In this document: positions 1-16,967 of the stretch, in pieces
How positions within the stretch are numbered: position 1 is the first letter of the stretch
How the letters are laid out: each line of letters begins with the position of its first letter
From: Archilochus colubris
Taxonomy: Eukaryota > Chordata > Aves > Apodiformes > Trochilidae
Assembly: GCA_023079485.1 (NCBI GenBank)
Contig: CM041083.1
Span: 109,037,554-109,101,553 of the forward strand
Direction: 5' to 3'
DNA length: 64,000 bases
Position numbers and translations under genes: made by a program
The notes under the pieces: model-generated
Told to the model about the DNA's origin: nothing
The model's input: only the letters and a program-made list of their open reading frames with translations
Database searches by the model: none

Positions 1-356
1 AAGACTATTTACTTATGCTTTAAGGCTCCATTCACACAAGTCTCCCCTATCCCCCACCCCCAAAAGGAAAAAAAAAAAGTAGATGCACAGTTCTGTTGAG
101 AACTGCATCCAAGTTAGGATGTAAGTTACTATTCAAACCATACAGTACACTAATCAATTAATGAAGAGGTATGAGGTAGAAAAGGGGAAAAAAGCAAACC
201 AGAAAACCACATCTTGAAAATTATGCACACACACACAAAAAAAACCCCAGCATCTCTTTTTAGAGAATATACAAGATTGCTTCCGTATTTTCCAAAGTAT
301 TCTTATTCATTAACACTTTGAAACCAACTTCTAGTGGTCAGTTTTTACTTTTTATC

Positions 357-387
<31 letters not shown>

Positions 388-442
388 CCCCCCCCAAAAA
401 ACAAAAAACCCCAAACAAAAAAACGCCAAACCAAACCCAAAA
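357..442. repeat. A26 tract followed by A/C-rich low-complexity DNA
   Basis: An uninterrupted run of 26 A (357-382) is followed by C-runs and A-runs to about 442. It may be an old poly(A) tail or simple expansion. No retroelement body is recognisable to its left. Confidence 0.8.
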
Positions 443-2742
443 CTTTCTTTGGTTCTTTGGACCTCCTGGACCCCTCTGATACAAATTAGCAGCTCACCAA
501 GAATCATGTATCGTTTCATTTGTATACTGGATCACAAAATAAAAGGGTAAGATTTATAAAGCTTAAAAACTAAGTTCCTTTCAAAGTCATTTTCAAAGAC
601 TGGTAATGCTGTAACCAGAAACAGCCACTTGCTATAGCTGGTCATCTTTTATTTAGTTTTTCAATACTACATATATACTTAGTGAAAGTCAGCTTATTAT
701 ATTTAGTTTTCCTGACAAGAGAGAGACACTGTTAGGAAACAACACCAAGATGATTCCATCAAAATCCATTTAAAAGTCTGTCATGTTTGGAAAGATGAAA
801 TTCAAGCTTTAGAATAACTGTTACAGATGCAGAAGGGGAGCTACAGAACATGCTTAAATCTAGCTCTTGGCACCCCAAAAAGCACAACACATTCCCACCA
901 AGGGAATCAAATAATGGCAATGCCTATCTGAATGACATTTAAAGAACTTCTTCAGCTTTTCCTCTTTACTGCTCTTACAGGTTTGATAACTGGAGTAGTT
1001 CCAAATATTCAATCAAGATATAATGCTCAGCTGTAAAAAAAATACTCAAAGACAGATGTATTTTCTACTTCTTCCTCCAGATTTATCCAGTACCTCAATA
1101 AGTCCCTGGTTTTTAAAACCTTTAACACAAATAATGAAGATATGAAAATGAACAAACTGACTTTGGAAACAGCAGAGTTGTGAGCAAAACTCTGGCTACT
1201 CATTAAAATCGTCAGCATCAAATGGAAGTACTACAAGATGCAAGGAACTTACCCTGACTAAAAAGCATAAGGTAAAAAGTAATTAATAGTTGATTCATGG
1301 TAAAAAAACCCAACCAAACAAAAAACACAAGTCAAACTCCTGCCAATATCCTCCTAGGGCTCTTTGTACATTTGTCCATGAATGAGCATCTCCTCACTGG
1401 ACTTGGGAAATGGTAGAGTAGGACAGACAATAAAAATTTCCAGAGAGTTGGACAATGGTAAGTAGCAGCCAGCCCCACACTCATGACAGCTGGAATTGTT
1501 CCTGGGCCTCCAGAATTACTGGAGGTATCCCAGTAGACCCAAATGAGATAGGGAACTGATTATGGCTTTGCCAGAGTTGCAGGTGCACATCATAAGAAGA
1601 CAGAACAACAATCTGCATGAGCAGTAAAAATAAAGGAGAAGCATGTATAACTGACATGCAACACAGAGCAAACAGAAAATCAGGTAGAATTTCATTAGGA
1701 TTAATAAATGACACAACACCTTGGGTGTTTCGTTCGAGTGGGATGTGGTAGTAACGAAACTGCAAACAAAAGGAGTTCCTGGCACAACTTCAATAGGAAG
1801 AAAATATGCAGACACTCAAAATACAGGCAGGTCCAAGCATATAGTCAAAAGTAAAAGCTAAGGAGATAGGTAAGGGACCTGCTTGGTAGATAGTACACAA
1901 TAAATTCCAATACATTGGAAGGAGGACGTGACAAAAAGAGGTAAATTGAAAGATTTTGAGGTGGCACAAACGCAAAAAAACTCCAGCCCAAGAAATTAAC
2001 TCTAGAAACAACTGAGACTACCAAGTGCAACTTATAAATACATAATGGCTCCAAATGTAAGTCATTACTGGCAGACTCCAAATACAGCAGCAAGAGCAGC
2101 ACTCAGCTGAAGACTACTGAAAATGTTTCTATCTGTGCTCCCCCCATGCTGTGCCGCCAGCACACAAAATCTTTGCAGGCTTTGGTAAAGCTTGCAACCA
2201 AGTTCTGAAGCCACAGCCACTGAGCTATGCCTATCCTTGGGTAAGAGAAAAAGTGATTTTCAGAAGGGAGATGTAGGAAATGCTTGTAAATCTCAGACTC
2301 TAAATCTTTTGGAAATACAAAATAACATGCTGTGGAAAAAGGGCAGGGCTTAGAGCAAGAACTGGAGCTTTTTGAGTTGGTCTTTGAGAGGCAGAATGTC
2401 TAAAACAGAATGGGTGACATGATTGCCAGAGGTGACAATACAAGCAAGATGCCAGAGATGCCAGGATTTTAGATACATAGATATAATTGACAAGAAGTGG
2501 GATAATCAGTACTTTATCCATGGAGATTTGGTCAGGGAAGATAAATCAGTCCTGCCAGACCCATCCTGTCACCTACTCATGAAGTCACTCATGAATGTGA
2601 TCTTGCATTAATCATTGTAATGTACAGTATCTCAGGGTTTGTCTTAACATACCTTTTTACATACGTCTTAACCCTGTTGCAGTTGGTTTGCTTGTTTTCT
2701 TTTTCTTTTTAGACATCCAAACACAAATTATTAAAAGCCTAA

Positions 2743-2774
2743 GCAAGTACAATTTTCTGCAAGTACAATTTTCT
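2743..2774. repeat. Tandem duplication, 2 x 16 bp
   Basis: Two exact adjacent copies of GCAAGTACAATTTTCT, followed by the first five bases of a third copy. This is a typical slippage duplication with no coding context. Confidence 0.85.
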
Positions 2775-5179
2775 GCAAGATGTTTCCAAAGTGTGTTGGG
2801 CAAGCCAGGATAAAAGTAAAGATAACAGAGGAAGTGCAACAACTGAAGCAAGACCTGCTAAGTGAAATTCTGAACTTAGTCTATGCACAGAGTGAAAGTT
2901 TATCCCTAGGTATAATTTTGTATGTTTGGAATCGGGAGAGGGTTCTGGATATACCAGGGCAAGCTTTATAGATACAACTCACAATTCAGAGTTCAAGGAC
3001 TTGTCTCCAAGACATTCCTTCTAGTGTGACAAAGCAAAACTTGACGAGGCAAGTGCTTGTGCCTAGGGCAAACTCTGTGCTGTAACTGTTCAAATGGGAT
3101 AACAGAGAGTTGCTGGAGTTCATTCCTTCCCCACCCTCAACAAGTCTGGACCATGTAAGAACAACTAATACACTTGTCCAGTACTTAAAATATCAAAGTT
3201 ACTACACTTGTTGCTGCTTTGAAAAACAAAATTCTGATTAGAAAAAAACTTTAGTCTTCCAAGTTTTTTAAGTCACCTTGGTAAGTAAGGCCCTTAATGC
3301 ATGCACGAATGCATAATCCAACAACAGCAATGTGTGGCACTGAGCTGGTAACAAGCATTGCAAACTGAGGAATGCTAGTGACCTCCTACAGATTTATGAG
3401 ACTGTGCATACTATCCTTATGTAAAGGGCAAATAATAAAACATGAACTATACTTCCAAAAAGAAAAATAAATTGTAAGTTTGATGTAAAGCAGAATGTCT
3501 CAGTTGGAACTGCTATTTTACCTTCTATATTTTGTTAGATCACTTAAACCCAATTTATTTCTGCTGTGCTATACTGGAATTCCCCTGGATGGACCTGCAT
3601 GCAGCAGCACTTTGTTGTTTCAAACCACTTCTGTGTATAGAACAATTTCTTACAAGCATCAATACTTCCTAGCCATAAGGAGAGATGAATGATGAACCTT
3701 ATTATCAGTAACTCCTTTCTTATCTGAAAGGATTTCTACCCATATTGAGAGTGAAAGCTTCAAAGTATTTTTTGCATAACATGTTTTGCAACACAAAGAC
3801 TTACAGTTACTAGGTAAAGCCATTTAAATGCTGACATATTTTCATATTTTAAGAGACTTCAAAATAGAATTACTAATGTGGAAGAAAACTGGTAAGGATA
3901 TTATGAATGCACAGGGATTATTACAGAATAGTAAGATTCTGATGCATTTAGTAGGAAGTACACCAACTTCAGGCTCTGAAGAATCAGTTTTAAACTGAAA
4001 TATTCTGGACTACTTTATTCATTACTAGATTCTCATACTTTTTGCTCACACAAGCCTCATAAGCAGAAGGCTGGAAAGTTTTTCTCTGAATCAATTATTT
4101 TGGTTCGTAAGGATATGACCTAGGACAATATTCTTACCTTTTTGAAATCAGAAGTGTTAAGAAGCTTAAAGTTCAGATTTTGGCACAAAATCTTCAATTA
4201 GTTTTATGCATAAATACCACAACACTTACAAGAAGACAAAATATTTTAATTTAAATAAGTTCCATTCTATACAACTGTATAAAATACTAACAGCATTCAT
4301 CTGAACATTAAAAAAAAACAAACCAACAACAACAAAATCCCAAAACAAACAGAAAAAGCAAGCAACACACTGCAGTAATATCAGAAGGTGGCACAAGCCA
4401 GTATATAAAACCAAAAAGACAGGCAAATTAGCATCTAACAACCTTTGTTTGTGATTACCATCAGAAGGGAAAACACACCATAGCCATCCCAAGACTTCCA
4501 TGGTTTCTAGTGCCCATCTTATGAGGCAGATGTCAGTGTATTAAAATGAAAACCATACTGGTATTTAATATTCTGTTATTTTTAATTGAAAGGTAGAGCT
4601 GATTTCTTAGGATTGGTAGGAAACAGAACAGCAACTACCCCAGTTTTTAATGCAAAACTAATGCTTTGACTGGTAAGCACGGAAAGATGGAAAAAGAACA
4701 GAAAATCAACTATTCCAACAATTTTGAATTGAAAGAAGTTTCACACCAAGCGCAGCAGTAATTTGAGAAACATGGAAAAACAATCTTGGAAAGGGTTAAG
4801 GGAAGTTGTGGCAAACCTACAAAGTTTCTCTGTATTTAATTTATTTATTTTGAGTGTTAATAAGCAGTCCCTGTACCCAGCTGATTGTTACACCCCAGCA
4901 ACACAAAAAGTAACCTCATGCACCCTCATTTCCATAGAAGATGGCTCCGGCAATACATGGCATTAGCTCTTAACACTGTTAGCAGGGAGGGAATGCCACT
5001 TGAGTTAGGTCCAAGAACCCAAGTCTCAGCATTTATTTCAGGGCAGAGCCATCAAAACAGGATCGTAACTGCCAAGTAGTCCTGAAGTTCAGTACACTCC
5101 TGTTCTCTGTGGTCACAGGGTATCCATTTCTACTTTGCTTAGTATTATGACAGGTCTTCAATAACACTGCCCTTATACT

Positions 5180-6840
5180 GCACCACAGCTTGGAATGGCT
5201 TTATTGTACACCTTGCTTTTTTCACATATATACTATTTATTTTAAAATGCAGTATGAACCTGGGCATTTAACTCAATGTTTGCTTCGGATGGCACAGAAT
5301 GGATTTCTTTATATTAACTTCAGCTACAGAACTCATTCTCAGACCAGCTGTGGGCAAAATCAAACCAACAGAGACCCATGCTTTGATTTCTAAAATATAT
5401 ATTGAGAAGGTTCAAACATTCCCTCTTCTAAAACTGTAATTGAATTTTTCCTACAGATATCAGTTACTATATTGTAAGAAAAAATACTGAAACCTATTTC
5501 AAAGTGAGGACCTTAATTTAAAAAAACAAGTGATAAAATACACTTCTGGCATCTTTCTTCCTTTAAAATTATGTCATGAGCTACTGTCTTTAAACACTAA
5601 CATATAAAAATCCCTAAAACTTCTCCCATGTATATCCATTACTTAAGTATGTTTCATAACTTGTCATTAAGCATTTCTAAATACCAGCTTATTTTGGAAG
5701 CAAAGCTAAGAAAGTTTATACTTATGGACATAAAAAGCCAGTAGAAAAAGATACAAGTGTGCAGCTTGTAGAACAGTTCACATCAGGAATGAATGAAGAA
5801 AAGGCACTCCCATCTCTTTGTGTTGTTCTACACACTGTGTGCAATTTTTCAATCACTGTTAAACCTTTGCTCACAACAACGCAGATTCAGATACGGAGAA
5901 GAGTTCATGTCTCTCCATTACTATTTTTTTCACTGAAAAATTACATTATTGTGAATATGCAACATCAGCTTTACTTATACATTTAAGAATACATTTTTCC
6001 AAATGAGAAAGTCAGTTACTGAACAAATGTTATCGAAGATATAAATTAAACTTAAATAATTTAAAATCAACTTATTTAAACAACTTTTCTATTGCACATT
6101 TTTCCATTACTTTGCCAGATAAAAACCTACATAGGCATTTAAAAGGTTAAAACTTTAAAAGCACAAGTTGCATAGCACCAAAATAAGGTGCTGAAGGAAT
6201 TGTATGCCTGCTGGAAAATGAGTGCCAATAAAAACAAATATAAATATATATAGGTATATACATGTCTTGTAGTAAGTCTGGGATGCTGAGATAATAAATA
6301 CTTTAAACAATTTCCCAGATTTTCAGAAACATGTGAGAAACTATAGAAAATAATGCAAAGTTACTTTAGAAGACCAAGAATACACATGCACAAAATCTAT
6401 TATAAGAAAAAGGTTTACAATTCCCATACCTTAATCTTTAAAACCACCTCTGTTATCGTTATGTACTCCACACAATGACTTGCCTATTAGTTTGAGGATT
6501 TATGTGAGCCAGAACAAAGAAAGCTTCCCCTAGTTGCCTTATAATGGAACTGCCTACAGTAGCCCCCCAAAAATAAACCTAGTTTGTCCTGTTATGTCTC
6601 AAAATGTCATCTTCTGCCTATCTCTTGTTCTCAGTGATCTGGGAACATGCTCATGATACCCAGCAAACTGCAGCATCAAAAATAAGGATGAAACTTCCTG
6701 TATTTTTTCTGAGCAAACTTATATTGGAATTTCTCCTACTGTAACTGCTGCTGTTGCCACCAAACCTGTGACCTGCTGTTTCCATAGCAAATGTTTCCCT
6801 TGCATATATCTACTTGTAATGCTTGAAAAACAACAATTGT
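5180..6840 (-). other. RCAN1: RCAN1 3' untranslated region (inferred extent)
   Basis: This follows directly after the RCAN1 stop codon on the minus strand. The distal end is inferred from the first good poly(A) signals met downstream of the stop, near 5241 and 5205, giving about 1.65 kb, a plausible length for this gene. The stretch is AT-rich, and on the minus strand has ATTTA-type AU-rich pentamers around 6040-6080, which could affect mRNA stability. The exact end is not proven by sequence alone. Further AATAAA motifs occur at 5032-5037 and around 4850. Confidence 0.5.
5200..5241 (-). terminator. RCAN1: Candidate RCAN1 poly(A) signals
   Basis: Minus-strand AATAAA hexamers lie at 5241-5236 and 5205-5200. 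The second is followed, 15-30 nt downstream, by a GU-rich stretch (AGCTGTGGTGCAGT), the usual arrangement for cleavage and polyadenylation. They are the first canonical hexamers after the stop codon at 6841. Confidence 0.45.
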
Positions 6841-12969
<6,129 letters not shown>

Positions 12970-13056
12970 CCTTGTTTCTGCTTGATTGAAGACATCACTA
13001 TCTGCCACACAGGCAATCAGAGAACTAAAACTGTAGTTAAAATTTCTAAAATGCAT
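12970..13056 (-). CDS. RCAN1: RCAN1 exon 4, alternative first coding exon of RCAN1.4
   Basis: ATG at 13056 opens 29 codons that begin MHFRNFNYSFSSLIACVAD and end QAETR, followed by GTATGC. This is the diagnostic N-terminus of the inducible RCAN1.4 isoform and fixes the gene as RCAN1. Joined to exons 5-7 it gives 194 aa (human 197). Too short for most frame finders, but clear in codon content and donor. Transcription starts locally: the DNA upstream holds a TATA-like box and an NFAT/CRE cluster, so this isoform is expected to be induced by calcium-calcineurin signals while exon 1 drives the RCAN1.1 form. Confidence 0.95.
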
Positions 13057-13150
13057 TTTGTGCTTCGGCAAAGCAACACTCGCTGTTCCGCTGCAGCCAA
13101 CGACTTTTAAGGAAGCCGCTGGTCCTGCAGGCAGCGTTTATAAGGGAACG
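13057..13150 (-). promoter_or_regulatory. RCAN1: RCAN1.4 core promoter and 5' UTR
   Basis: A TATA-like box, CTTATAAA on the minus strand at 13144-13137, lies about 82 nt before the ATG. That predicts a start site near 13110 and a 5' UTR of about 50 nt. The interval is locally GC-richer than its surroundings. The start position is inferred. Confidence 0.55.
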
Positions 13151-13168
13151 AAGTCCAGCCCCTTAATT

Positions 13169-13191
13169 AAAAAAAAAAAAAAAAAAAAAAA
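13169..13191. repeat. A23 tract in the RCAN1.4 promoter
   Basis: A run of 23 A on the plus strand lies between the TATA-like box and the NFAT/CRE cluster. Such tracts exclude nucleosomes and vary in length between individuals. Confidence 0.85.
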
Positions 13192-13285
13192 GGTAGGTTT
13201 CAGAGCATCCTGTATGTGACAACGAATTCCTGAACAAAGTCCTGCATGCTTTGAGGCAGTCAGGAACAAAATGTAAGCAGGGACT

Positions 13286-13781
13286 GGAAAGAGGTGACGT
13301 CAGCACATTAGTCAGCTTCCCTATGCTAATGACCAGCGCTCGGGAGGATGGAAAAAACAGCTGAGGTTTGCACAGCAGCTGCTTTATCGAGTCTCTTGCA
13401 GCATAGTTTCCACTGGTAGTAATTCCATTCAGCGCTCAGACAACATGCTCTTCACTGGAATGGGACAACCCATCTTAAGATGGAAAATGTTACTGCTAAG
13501 GGACCAAAGTCTAGAGTAATAGGCTGTAATTAGCCAGGAGGAAAATTTCAAGACTTTGGAACGGAAAACAAATCCCTCAGGTCAATAGCTTTCAGTAATT
13601 TTGTGGAAAAAGTACACGGACTGAAATGTAGAGATTAGGAGGAACAGATTTGGGAAAATACTTTTTCCCCCCATTACAGTGAGAATTCATTTCCAAGCTG
13701 TCTTTGAAGCAACTATATGGATTAATTACCATTCTCTCTTTCTTAAACCTCAGTCCAAGCCTCAAACTGTTGAGGTTTTCC
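13286..13781 (-). promoter_or_regulatory. RCAN1: NFAT-site cluster of the RCAN1.4 promoter
   Basis: Eleven NFAT core motifs lie in about 500 bp upstream of exon 4. Plus-strand GGAAA starts at 13286, 13350, 13482, 13540, 13563, 13605 and 13653. Plus-strand TTTCC or TTTTCC starts at 13407, 13663, 13690 and 13776. Only one or two would be expected by chance. In mammals the block 5' of this same exon has many NFAT sites and makes RCAN1.4 a direct target of the calcineurin it modulates, a feedback loop. Position and orientation here match that arrangement; function is inferred. Confidence 0.75.
13295..13302. promoter_or_regulatory. RCAN1: Perfect cAMP-response element TGACGTCA
   Basis: A full palindromic CRE sits nine bases downstream of a GGAAA core. 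An AP-1-like site (TTAGTCA, 13308-13314) and an octamer-like ATGCTAAT (13323-13330) follow on the plus strand. NFAT commonly cooperates with AP-1/CREB-family bZIP factors. Confidence 0.65.
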
Positions 13782-13789
13782 GGTTTCTA

Positions 13790-13975
13790 TTTTGTGATGC
13801 TTGGGGTTTAGTATTTTTTATTGGTTTTGGTTTGGGTATGCTTTTTTTTTTTTTTTGGGGGGGGGGGAGGGCTGTCTCTTGGCTGGTATTTTTTTTTGTT
13901 GTATTTTGTTGTTGCTTGGTTTTGTTTGGTGGTGGGGCTTTTTTAGTGTTTTTGTTTGTTTTTCTTAATAGTACC
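13790..13975. repeat. T/G-rich low-complexity tract with T15-G11
   Basis: The tract holds T15 (13842-13856) directly followed by G11 (13857-13867), then A and GGG, and continues as degenerate T/G-rich DNA. The long frames across it on both strands are composition artefacts. Confidence 0.85.
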
Positions 13976-14432
13976 TTCATCAGAAAACTGCTGGGAAGAT
14001 TTTTAGAGACACCCTGAACTACTGATGGCAGTGACGAGGGCGTAAAACCTACATTTCTGACATTTTCTGGTTTATTTGTATGCCAGTTTCAGAATATTTT
14101 CCTAAATGTAGCACAGCACACAGGTTTGGGTTTGTTGGCTTTTCTTCTTTCTCTTTTTGGGGAGAGTGTTTTTTGAGGGTGTTATAATTTTATTTTTTTT
14201 TTAAATTAGGGAACTATTTTAGAAAATCATTATCATTTAAGTAATGGACTGAATTTAAACTGAAGCTTTTACAAGATATTTGAAACTCTCCCATGCAGCC
14301 TCAGATAAAACCTTATAGTTAAGTCAAAATTTTAAGTACATTTAGTTCATTTTACTATAACATGAGATAATGACAGAACCATGAAGTTTTATAAAATAGT
14401 TGCAAACAACAGCCACAAGTTTTAAACTTCAT

Positions 14433-14489
14433 TAATATGAAGTTTATGTATATATATATTATGTATATATAATATGAAGTTTATGTATA
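14433..14489. repeat. Direct repeat flanking a TA microsatellite
   Basis: AATATGAAGTTTATGTATA occurs twice (about 14434-14452 and 14471-14489), separated by an AT-only tract. This is a local duplication with an embedded dinucleotide repeat. Confidence 0.8.
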
Positions 14490-15165
14490 ACTCCTCAAAT
14501 GAATAGCTTTCTGTTTCCATGGCTCTACTTAACTAGGTTAAAGTTAAGGATGTTTACTGTGCCACAGGCTAAAATCCCCTTTTAGTAGTGAAACCCTCTG
14601 CTATTATGAAGTTAACTTAGTGTAAAAGTTACCTTAGCGTGAAAGACTACTTATACCAAATTCCTGGCACCTTTCCTTAGAAGCCCTCACTTAAAAACAG
14701 GCTCAGCTCAGGAAAAGAGAAGGAGCTCTGAAGGACAACTCAATAACATGTGTAGATGCTGACAGTGAGATTAAATTTGACTCTGAAAGAAAGTAAGAGG
14801 TAACAAGACTACAGTGCTCTGGGAGCACCTAATGTGGGTGCCTGAAAGAAAGACAGGAATAAACAGCAGGTCCTTTCCTCTCCCCAGGCCCCCAGGAAGA
14901 TGGGATGCTGTGGTTATCCCCTTAACACTGTCAAGATATGGATGGGGATACACATGCAGTGAGAACAGGCCTGAGTCCCCAAGCTCACGACCTGTACCCA
15001 GGAACACAGATACTTGAGGATTCATCAATAGTCATCATGCCAGGCAGTGAACCACTTGAGCTGACATGGGAAATCATGCCGAGTATGTCTTGGATCCTGC
15101 CCTTGGCCTGGAATTAGGCTGTCAAGTGTCTTAAAGACTTCGTAAGTGGAAGCACCAAGCATGAC

Positions 15166-15224
15166 TCCATAGGCCAGCGGTTAGGATGCTCATCTGGAAA
15201 ACATGGCCATGAATCACCTGAGCA
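15166..15224 (+). repeat. Possible tRNA-derived SINE fossil (MIR-like 5' end)
   Basis: GGCCAGCGGTTAGGATGCTCATCTGG (15172-15197) resembles the A-box region of a tRNA-type SINE head such as the amniote MIR family. The B-box side is decayed. It is not a functional tRNA: no acceptor stem or anticodon arm can be formed. Confidence 0.4.
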
Positions 15225-16914
15225 TAAAAGGAAAACAGGCTTTCCACATCCAAGGTGAATACTGATAAGAAAGTAAAGAAGGTTTGCTCTTCAGCCTGCT
15301 ACTGAGTCATTTTGCATTCTCTGAGGCTACTGAGATGACTGCAGCATCTATGGGTAACAGGTAAAAAGAGGTATTTTTGCTGTAAAGCCCCATAGGAGAC
15401 TACAGAAGAGTTTGAGCTGTTCAAAAGAATGCAGCCTTTGGCATCCAAGCTGCAGACCTTTATATAGCTAAGCATGTCAAAGCTTGCTAGCAGTCCAGAG
15501 ATTATGAAAGTCTTCAAAAGCCCTATTTTGGACTGCACAGCTTAAAGTAGGACAGGTAGATCCTAAGCACTTGCACCCCTTTGTAACTCTACATTTAAAT
15601 TTTGATGCACAGATCCCAGGAGGATTAAGACAGTAAGACATTAAAAAATCCTCTGCTGTCCTCAAGGCCTTCTACACATTACTAAGGCCCAAGAAAAATG
15701 ACTTCACAAGTCTTAAAACAGCCATCTTTCAGAAATAACTTCGTCATCTAAAACAAGATTATAGGTTACTGTCTTACTGCATTATATTAGCTGTAAACAA
15801 ATCAACTATTTCTAAGAATATTCAACACCTCACAAAATAAATTTTCAGTATTTAAAATAAACATGGAGCCTTCTACTGATACATACAAGGTTTTCACATT
15901 ACCTGTTTTAAAAGGCAAAGAAACCAGCCCTAGTCTGTTCCATTTTCTCATTACTATTTAGTAAGATTGTACCATAAGTCATTCTTAAAGAAACAATCCA
16001 GGAAAAAAAATGTTTTCATACTAACACTCAATTCACAACACAGAATAAGCCAAGAACTAATATTCAGGAGAAAAAAAAATAATCCATCTGCAGTGGTCTA
16101 ATATCCTTACTGCTATGCTTGATTAAAACAAGAATTCAGTCTACAGTGTCTCAGTTAGTAGATTAAATAACTTTAATTATTAAAAAACAATCAGGACTTA
16201 CTTTTACAAATGAAAATAAATAATAAATCACACTACCCCTGCCTCATTTCATGAAGTGTTATTTAAGGCAGCAGCCCTATGTTGAAAGTCCTGAGCTTTA
16301 CTGTAGAAACCAAGAGTCAAAGTTACAAAACCACCATTACAAAATCCTGAGTGTTGCAATGTTTCTTCTGTGGTGTTCAGGTCCTGTAACATTTGTTAAC
16401 CACAGGCTAACTGTCTGGAACAAGAACAGAGCAAGATTATCAGAACTTTTGGATTTGATGTTCTGATACTATCAGAGAGCTGTTTTTCTTCCCTGTTTCT
16501 TCAGCAAGTTTGCTACTTTCCATCTCCTTTTTGAGACTCCCTAGTGACCCAAAGAAAGAGAACAAGTGCAAGGAGATTACCAGCTTAAAAATACATGCTC
16601 TCATCCAGATACCAAATTATGTCCAATGCTGAAGAACACAGACTTCATCAGTGCAAGAGGACACTGCTCTGTTTTGAGCAACAATGATCAGAAAAAACAA
16701 ATGGGTAAGAACAGTATGAAATGACAACATAGTTCGCTGTGCTTCCTCAGGTTTCTCCTTTCCCTAAGGTACAGATTCTGGGGCTGAAGTTTTAAAAGTT
16801 GAGTTCTAAAAACTGTAGGCAAGCTACACAATGAAAACCTAAAGTACTCCCTAATACCAACAGTATCCAACAGACTCTTCAGTAGTAGCATCTTTGAGGT
16901 AGAGAAATTTAACA

Positions 16915-16967
16915 GACCATTTGGACTTCATGATCTTTGAGGTCCTTTCCAACCTTAACGATTCTAT
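16915..16967 (+). mobile_element. CR1 LINE 3' end fragment
   Basis: The motif TGATCTTTGAGGTCCTTTCC, followed by AACCTTAACGATTCTAT, is the typical CR1 3' end on the plus strand, 5'-truncated to about 50 bp. Confidence 0.75.

Larger units (their letters stand above)
1..5179. other. Intergenic DNA downstream of RCAN1
   Basis: No supportable gene is visible here. Open frames are short, lack family resemblance, and are what AT-rich DNA gives by chance. KCNE1, the next gene beyond RCAN1 on human chromosome 21, would show a single-exon frame of roughly 130 codons, and none is present, so it is not in this window. The stretch holds an A-rich tract near its left end and a small tandem duplication at 2743-2774. 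Confidence 0.7.

Noticed and set aside
13679..14017. 112-codon plus-strand frame rich in Phe/Gly/Val
   Set aside because: It reads through the T15-G11 and T/G-rich tract. The peptide is pure low-complexity translation.
15166..15224. Functional tRNA gene
   Set aside because: Only an A-box-like segment is present. The cloverleaf arms, B box and acceptor stem cannot be formed.
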